Shown here in pieces: positions 59,458 to 64,000 of a stretch of 64,000 bases of DNA; positions within the stretch are counted from its first letter, which is position 1; each line of letters opens with the position of its first letter. This DNA is from Novosphingobium sp. Its GTDB lineage: Bacteria; Pseudomonadota; Alphaproteobacteria; Sphingomonadales; Sphingomonadaceae. The stretch lies in the NCBI RefSeq assembly GCF_027486195.1, contig NZ_JAIXPP010000033.1:62001-126000 (forward strand). The letters are read 5' to 3'. Both the position numbers and the translations under genes were made by a program. A model generated the notes under the pieces. That model searched no databases. It saw nothing but the letters and a program-made list of their open reading frames with translations, and was not told where the DNA came from.

Positions 59458-59892
59458 CTATTCAAGAGGCGTGCCAAGCGGACCGGACGGTGCTGAGGGA
59501 TGCGCATTTTCCGCAGCCTTGCGGGCCATGCGCTGCTGCGCGGCCTCGATCCGGTCGTCCACCGCAGCGCGGCGGCGTTCGGCTTCGGCGGCTTCGGCGG
59601 CGCGGGCATCGGCGGCCTCGCGCGCGCGGACGAGATCGGCTGCAGTGGCATCGGCGATGCGGGTGAGGCCAGCGACGAATTGCCGCGTCTGCCGCAGTTC
59701 GCCGCCATCGCGCGCATCGCTGCGCAGGCGATAGGCCTTGATCAGCGCGGCGGTGCGCGCTTCGAGACTGGCGACTTGTGCGAGGGCGCTTTCGGCGCGG
59801 GCAGCTTCGCCGAGCGCAGTCTGGCGGGCGATGCCGCGCAGGCGTTCGAGCCGGCGCAGGCGCTTGAGCTTGGCGCGGTCGGCGCTGCTCAC
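59458..59892 (-). CDS. fliJ: FliJ-like export chaperone
   Basis: A 144-residue coiled-coil protein (KLKRLRRLERLRGIARQTAL; AREAADARAAEAAEAERRRA) with Ala-rich heptads. The position between fliI and fliK and length fit FliJ. Its ATG overlaps the fliI stop by 4 bp. Confidence 0.82.
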   Translation of the reverse strand: MSSADRAKLKRLRRLERLRGIARQTALGEAARAESALAQVASLEARTAALIKAYRLRSDARDGGELRQTRQFVAGLTRIADATAADLVRAREAADARAAEAAEAERRRAAVDDRIEAAQQRMARKAAENAHPSAPSGPLGTPLE

Positions 59893-61211
59893 GCGGCCAT
59901 CAGTTCGGCAAGTTCAGCCACGCTGCGGTCCATGGGGACGACCTCGCGCTGGGGCTGGCTGAGGAACTGGGTTAACGCGCCGTGCATGGCGATGGCGCGG
60001 TCGAGCTGCGGATCGGCCCCGGCGCGGTAGGCGCCCATGAGCACGAGATCGCGGTTCGCCTCATAGTTGGCAATCAGCGCGCGGAAGGCGCGGGCATCGG
60101 CCTGGTGCAAGGGATCGACGATATCGTTCATCACGCGGCTCAGGCTCGCGGCGATGTCGATCGCAGGATACTGGCCGCGCTGCGCCAGATCGCGCGAGAG
60201 CACGACGTGACCGTCCAGAATCGCGCGGGCGGTATCGACGACGGGGTCGTCCTGATTGTCGCCATCTGCCAGCACGGTGTAGAGGCCGGTGACCGAGCCG
60301 CCGCTGGCCGCCGAATTGCCTGCGCGCTCGACCAGCTTGGTGATCGTGGCGAGCGCGGAGGGCGGGTAGCCGCGCGCGGCGCCGGGTTCGCCGAGCAGCA
60401 GCGCGATCTCGCGGCCGGCGTGGGCGACGCGGGTGAGGCTATCCATGATGAGCAGGACCTGATGCCCGGCGGCGCGGAAGTATTCGGCCATCGAGGTGGC
60501 GAGCATGGCGCCGCGAATGCGCAAGTTGGGCGCATGATCGGCGGGCACGGCGACAACCACGCTGCGGGCGCGGCGGGGGCCGGACATGTGCTTCTCGACG
60601 AAATCACTGACTTCGCGCGCGCGCTCGCCGATCAGGCCGACGATGACGATTTCAGCTTCGGTGCCGTGGGCGATCATGTCGAGCAGGACGGATTTGCCGA
60701 CGCCCGAGCCCGCCATGACGCCGATGCGCTGGCCGACGCCGAAGGTGGTGAGCGCGTTGAGCGCGCGCACGCCGACATCGAAGGGGTCGCGCACGGGGGC
60801 GCGGTCCAATGCGCTGGTGCGCACGCCGCCCGAAGGCCATTCGGCGCGGGCGGCGATGGGCGGGCCGCCGTCGATGGGGAGGCCCTCGCCATCCACCGCG
60901 CGGCCGAGGAAGGCTTCGCCGACGGGGAGCATGCCAGGGCGGCCTTCGGGGCGCACACGCGCGCCGGGGCGCAGGAGGACCGTATCGCCGAGCAGCATCA
61001 TCAGCATGCGTCCGGCGCGAAAACCGATCGTTTCGGCCAGCAGCGAGCCGGCACCATGCGCGATGCGGCATTGCGCGCCGATGGGGAGCGAAAGGCCGCT
61101 GACTTCGAGCAGGCCCCCATCGCAAGCAGTGACGAGGCCGTAGCGGCGCGGGGCGAAATCGGGCTGGGCTTCCTCGCAGCGGGCGAGGAGGGGGACTATG
61201 GTGCTTAGCAT
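59889..61211 (-). CDS. fliI: FliI flagellar export ATPase
   Basis: A 440-residue ATPase. Walker A is GSGVGKS (168-174), and the family blocks RAREVSDFVEKHMSG and HQVLLIMDSLTRVAHAGREI are present. The ATG 61209-61211 overlaps the fliH end by 7 bp; the frame extends further back. Confidence 0.96.
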   Translation of the reverse strand: MLSTIVPLLARCEEAQPDFAPRRYGLVTACDGGLLEVSGLSLPIGAQCRIAHGAGSLLAETIGFRAGRMLMMLLGDTVLLRPGARVRPEGRPGMLPVGEAFLGRAVDGEGLPIDGGPPIAARAEWPSGGVRTSALDRAPVRDPFDVGVRALNALTTFGVGQRIGVMAGSGVGKSVLLDMIAHGTEAEIVIVGLIGERAREVSDFVEKHMSGPRRARSVVVAVPADHAPNLRIRGAMLATSMAEYFRAAGHQVLLIMDSLTRVAHAGREIALLLGEPGAARGYPPSALATITKLVERAGNSAASGGSVTGLYTVLADGDNQDDPVVDTARAILDGHVVLSRDLAQRGQYPAIDIAASLSRVMNDIVDPLHQADARAFRALIANYEANRDLVLMGAYRAGADPQLDRAIAMHGALTQFLSQPQREVVPMDRSVAELAELMAA

Positions 61212-61822
61212 GAGGAAAGCGCATCGCTGAGGGCGCGCTGCCATGTGCCGGGGCCGTCCTCGACGCCGCCCGCGCTGCCCTCGATGCGCAGCGCGCCGCG
61301 TTCGAGGGCGGGGTCAGGTTCGAAGTGCCAGTCTTCGGGGAGGCGCGCGGCGAGCAGCGCGAGGTCTTCGGGGTGGAGGCGGATCACGCGCTCGTCTGCC
61401 GCGCGGGCGAGCATGCCGGCAGCGACCGTGACGCGGGCGGCGAGGGCATCGGCATCGGCGGCATACTCACCCAGCAACGGGGCGCAGAGCGCGAGGACCG
61501 TATCGCGCAGGCGCGATTCGAGCTCGCGCGTGAGGTCTGCATCGAGGCGGCCAAAGGCGATCTCGAGCTTGGCGCGGGCGGCATCCTGCGCGGCGAGCGC
61601 TTCGGTGAAGGCGGCTTCGGCATCGGCGGCGCCTTGTGCATACCCCGCGGCAAAAGCGCGCGTTTCGGGATCTTCCTCGGGCTCGGGCGGGGGCGGTTCG
61701 GATGGCTCGGCAAAAATGGGGGACTGTCCCCATTTATTGCGGCGCAGGAAGCCGGTGCTCCCGCCTCCGAGTTCGGCGAGCGAGAGCGCGCGGACCATCG
61801 TGCCTGGGGCGGCCTCAGACAT
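61205..61822 (-). CDS. fliH: FliH export-ATPase regulator with in-frame palindromic insert
   Basis: A 205-residue protein. The helical central and C-terminal parts (TRAFAAGYAQGAADAEAAFTE; LTRELESRLRDTVLALCAPLL) fit FliH. Near residue 30 the sequence FLRRNKWGQSPIF comes from a palindromic DNA repeat; it adds about 10 residues in a flexible region before the Pro/Glu-rich linker. The ATG 61820-61822 overlaps the fliG stop. Confidence 0.88.
   Translation of the reverse strand: MSEAAPGTMVRALSLAELGGGSTGFLRRNKWGQSPIFAEPSEPPPPEPEEDPETRAFAAGYAQGAADAEAAFTEALAAQDAARAKLEIAFGRLDADLTRELESRLRDTVLALCAPLLGEYAADADALAARVTVAAGMLARAADERVIRLHPEDLALLAARLPEDWHFEPDPALERGALRIEGSAGGVEDGPGTWQRALSDALSSC
61712..61738. 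repeat. Palindromic repeat copy inside fliH
   Basis: AAAAATGGGGGACTGTCCCC is followed by ATTTATT; it resembles the intergenic copy at 37255-37280. Confidence 0.8.
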
Positions 61823-62843
61823 AGTCGTCGTCGCCCGCGCCGAACACGATCGTGCCTTCGGCGGCAAGGCGGCGGGCGGCGGTGACCACGGCCTTCTGCG
61901 CCTCGACCACTTCGGCCATCTTCATGCGGCCGCGCGCATCGATCTCATCACGCACGCCTTCGGCAGCGCGGCTCGACATGGCGCGGAAGAAGCACTCGCG
62001 TTGTTCGGCACCGATGCCCTTGAGCGCGGCGATGAGCGTATCGGAATCGACTTCGCGGAGCAGCGAACCCATCGACTTGTCGTCGAGCACGAAGAGGTGC
62101 TCGAACTTGAACATCTCGTTCTCGATGGCCTTGGCGAGCTGTTTGTCCGCCCGCGCGATCTCGGGCATGACCCGCTTCTCGACCGTGCGGGCCGAAGCGT
62201 TGATGATGTCCGCCGCTTCGCGCGGGCCGCCCATGGTGAGCGCGGCGCTGCCGTGGCATTCGGTGATGCGCTGCGCGAGGAGGTCTTCGAGCATGGCGAT
62301 GGCCTCGGGCGCGACGGGGCCCAGTGTGGCGATGCGCTGGACTACCTGAGGCTGGAGCGCTTCGGGGAGGGCATGGAGCACGCCGGCGGCGACATCCGGA
62401 TCGAGCTGGACGAGGAGCACCGCGAGCGCCTGCGGATGTTCGCCCTGCACCAGCGGAACGAGCGCATGCGGAGTGAGCCAGCGCGCGAGTTCGAGGCTGG
62501 AGCCGGGGCGCGGCGCATCGGGGGCGATGCGCTGCATGAGGTTGTCGGCTTTGACGTCGCCCACCGCATGCGTCATCAGCTGGCGCACCTGACCAACACG
62601 GTCGTTGGCCCCGATGGTGACCTGCGCAGCATTGTCGACAAAGCTCTGCAGGGCCTGCGTGATCGCATCGGCGTCGATCTCGCCGATCTCGCACATCTTC
62701 GCGCCGAGCAGGCGCAGCTCGGCGGGTTCGAGCTGGGCAAGCAGTGCGGCGGCATGATCATCGTCGAGCAGCATCATCATGACGGCAGCGCGGGTAGGGC
62801 CGCTGATTTCGCCGCCGGTCTGGGCCTGGGCCTCGGTGGTCAT
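61815..62843 (-). CDS. fliG: FliG motor switch protein
   Basis: A 342-residue FliG. The N-terminal and middle domains show RAAVMMMLLDDDHAAALLAQL and EHPQALAVLLVQLDPDVAAGVL; the C-terminal stator-contact domain has VLDDKSMGSLLREVDSDTLI. It couples the stator to the C-ring. The ATG overlaps the fliF stop by 4 bp. Confidence 0.96.
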   Translation of the reverse strand: MTTEAQAQTGGEISGPTRAAVMMMLLDDDHAAALLAQLEPAELRLLGAKMCEIGEIDADAITQALQSFVDNAAQVTIGANDRVGQVRQLMTHAVGDVKADNLMQRIAPDAPRPGSSLELARWLTPHALVPLVQGEHPQALAVLLVQLDPDVAAGVLHALPEALQPQVVQRIATLGPVAPEAIAMLEDLLAQRITECHGSAALTMGGPREAADIINASARTVEKRVMPEIARADKQLAKAIENEMFKFEHLFVLDDKSMGSLLREVDSDTLIAALKGIGAEQRECFFRAMSSRAAEGVRDEIDARGRMKMAEVVEAQKAVVTAARRLAAEGTIVFGAGDDDYV

Positions 62844-64000
62844 TCCATTCCCTCGGGTGCGGGTTCGTTGAGCAACTGGCGCAGCGCGTTGAGCGCGTTT
62901 TCGGGTTGCTGGACCACGATGCGCTGGGCGACGCCGACCTGACGGCTGAGCGCATCGGGATCGATTTCGCCGGTCTCGGGATCGACGATCGGCTCGATCC
63001 GCTGGATCTTCTTGCGGCGGCGGCGGGCGGGGCTCTCGGCGTTGTCGCCCTCTTCGAGGGCCTCGCTTTCCTCGCCTTCGCTGGTGCCGGCGGAGTCTGC
63101 GTTATCCTTGACGATGACGGGCGCGGGATCGCGCTTCAGCGCCTTGATCAGCGGGCGCACGCCGAGCAGCAGGGTGAGCAGCACGGCGATGAGCGCCACG
63201 GCATTGCGCACGATCATCGCGAACCACGGGGTTTCCCAGAAGGCGGGCGGGGTGACGGCGACAGGGCTGAAATTGCGCACCACGACCGCGACCTGATCGC
63301 CGCGCGCGGTATCGGCACCGACGGCGGCGGCGACGAGTTGCTTGATCTGGTCGATCTCGGCGGGCTTGGCCTTGGCCATGATCGCGCCCGAAAGCGCGAC
63401 GGCGACGGAAAGCCGCTTGATCTTGCCGGGCGTCTGATTGGTGACGGCGACTTCGCGGCCGAGTTCGTAAGTGCGCGCGGAGGAGCTTTCGCCGGTGGCG
63501 GACGGTGAGGGAGCAGGCGTGGGGCTCGCGCCCGGGGTGGGCGTGGCACCGGGCGCGCCGGGCTGGGCGGTGGTGGGGGGCGGCGGGGTGTTGGAAAGGA
63601 CGCCGGGGACTCCAACTGCAGTGCCCACGCCCGCGCCTTGTGAGGCGGACTGCGTTTCGGAGCGGACCACGCCTTGCTTGTCATAGCTTTCGCGCGCGGA
63701 TGTGAGCTGGTCCATATCGAGATCGACCTGGATCTCGCTGGAGAAGTTGCCTTCGCCGAGCATCGGCGTGAGCAGCTGCGAAACCTGGCTGCGCAGCTTT
63801 TCTTCCATGCGCGATTGCAGATCGAGCCGGTCGGTCTCGCCGGGCTTGGCCGAGGAGAGCAGGCGGCCGTGCTGGTCGATTACCTTGACCGCATCAACGG
63901 ACAGGGAAGGCACCGAGCCTGCGACGAGATTGACGATGGCGCTGACCTGGCTGTCGGCCAGTTGGCGTCCGCGCGCGAGCTTGACCATGACCGAGGCGGT
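62840..64000 (-). CDS. fliF: FliF MS-ring protein (C-terminal part)
   Basis: The last 386 residues of FliF; the gene runs off the right edge in frame. Visible are the RBM3-type region (TASVMVKLARGRQLADSQVSAI; VKVIDQHGRLLSS), a Pro/Thr-rich linker, one membrane segment near the C-terminus (MIVRNAVALIAVLLTLLLGV) and the FliG-binding end (NALNALRQLLNEP). The N-terminal membrane segment is outside the window. Confidence 0.95.
   Translation of the reverse strand, partial: TASVMVKLARGRQLADSQVSAIVNLVAGSVPSLSVDAVKVIDQHGRLLSSAKPGETDRLDLQSRMEEKLRSQVSQLLTPMLGEGNFSSEIQVDLDMDQLTSARESYDKQGVVRSETQSASQGAGVGTAVGVPGVLSNTPPPPTTAQPGAPGATPTPGASPTPAPSPSATGESSSARTYELGREVAVTNQTPGKIKRLSVAVALSGAIMAKAKPAEIDQIKQLVAAAVGADTARGDQVAVVVRNFSPVAVTPPAFWETPWFAMIVRNAVALIAVLLTLLLGVRPLIKALKRDPAPVIVKDNADSAGTSEGEESEALEEGDNAESPARRRRKKIQRIEPIVDPETGEIDPDALSRQVGVAQRIVVQQPENALNALRQLLNEPAPEGME

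Noticed and set aside
58067..59734. 555-residue Gly-rich plus-strand frame over fliK/fliJ
   Set aside because: Low-complexity shadow of the Ala/Pro-rich FliK sequence.
61245..62942. 565-residue plus-strand frame over fliH/fliG
   Set aside because: Antisense to well-supported genes; Ser/Arg-rich shadow without motifs.
1..64000. CRISPR array or insertion sequence
   Set aside because: No regularly spaced repeats of 25-40 bp and no transposase gene were seen.

Overview
The window looks like high-GC alphaproteobacterial chromosome, most likely Sphingomonadales (Novosphingobium/Sphingobium-like). The evidence is a FzlA-like FtsZ-binding GST protein, the composition of the flagellar/chemotaxis cluster, and an ICE backbone (DUF6915, DUF6878, ArdC-like, strawberry-notch, Toprim, ParB) of the kind seen in sphingomonads. 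Family assignments come from recognising motifs by eye; no search was run.

Region 1 (1-29,193) is the right-hand part of an integrative conjugative element. It ends at a tRNA-Leu(CAG) gene (29105-29193) next to a P4-type tyrosine integrase. From the left edge it carries the N-terminus of a MobF TraI relaxase, the coupling protein TraD and a small relaxosome-like protein. A leading-region-like block on the minus strand follows: ssb, DUF6915, DUF6878, DUF2493, a 140-aa unknown, an ArdC-like antirestriction protein and a ParB-like protein. The other end of the element lies outside the window.

Defence cargo sits inside the element. At 11.2-15.4 kb there is a complete type III CBASS: a divergent CapW-type WYL repressor, then CD-NTase (CdnC), HORMA protein, TRIP13-like ATPase and NucC nuclease with overlapping genes. 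The CBASS promoter has a 19-bp palindrome lying across its -35/-10 spacer. Further cargo is a DUF6933 gene, a RES/Xre toxin-antitoxin pair with three palindromic promoter sites, a strawberry-notch methyltransferase-helicase, a Toprim protein, a lytic transglycosylase, a membrane-anchored thermonuclease, and an XRE regulator paired with a RloC/PrrC-like ATPase that could be an anticodon nuclease.

Region 2 (29.3-37.2 kb) is ordinary chromosome: an NDUFA9-like SDR protein, a tandem retropepsin-TPR protein, two small exported proteins (one DUF3237), FzlA, an ABC-F ATPase and a ParA/MinD-like ATPase. Region 3 (37.3-44.6 kb) is a chemotaxis operon (STAS-cheA-cheR-cheB-cheD-cheY-cheW-small protein) plus a separate CheB paralogue whose catalytic His is Ala. 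Region 4 (44.8-50.5 kb) holds a PilZ-HTH fusion, a PAS-GGDEF protein with a broken signature motif, a TonB-dependent receptor and a B12-binding protein of PpaA/AerR type. Region 5 (50.5-64 kb) is one long minus-strand flagellar operon (fliF-G-H-I-J-K-L-M-N-O-P-Q-R, flhB, fliD, fliS) that runs off the right edge inside fliF. Several palindromic repeats interrupt it, one in frame inside fliH, and a small foreign-looking gene between 16-bp direct repeats sits beside fliS.
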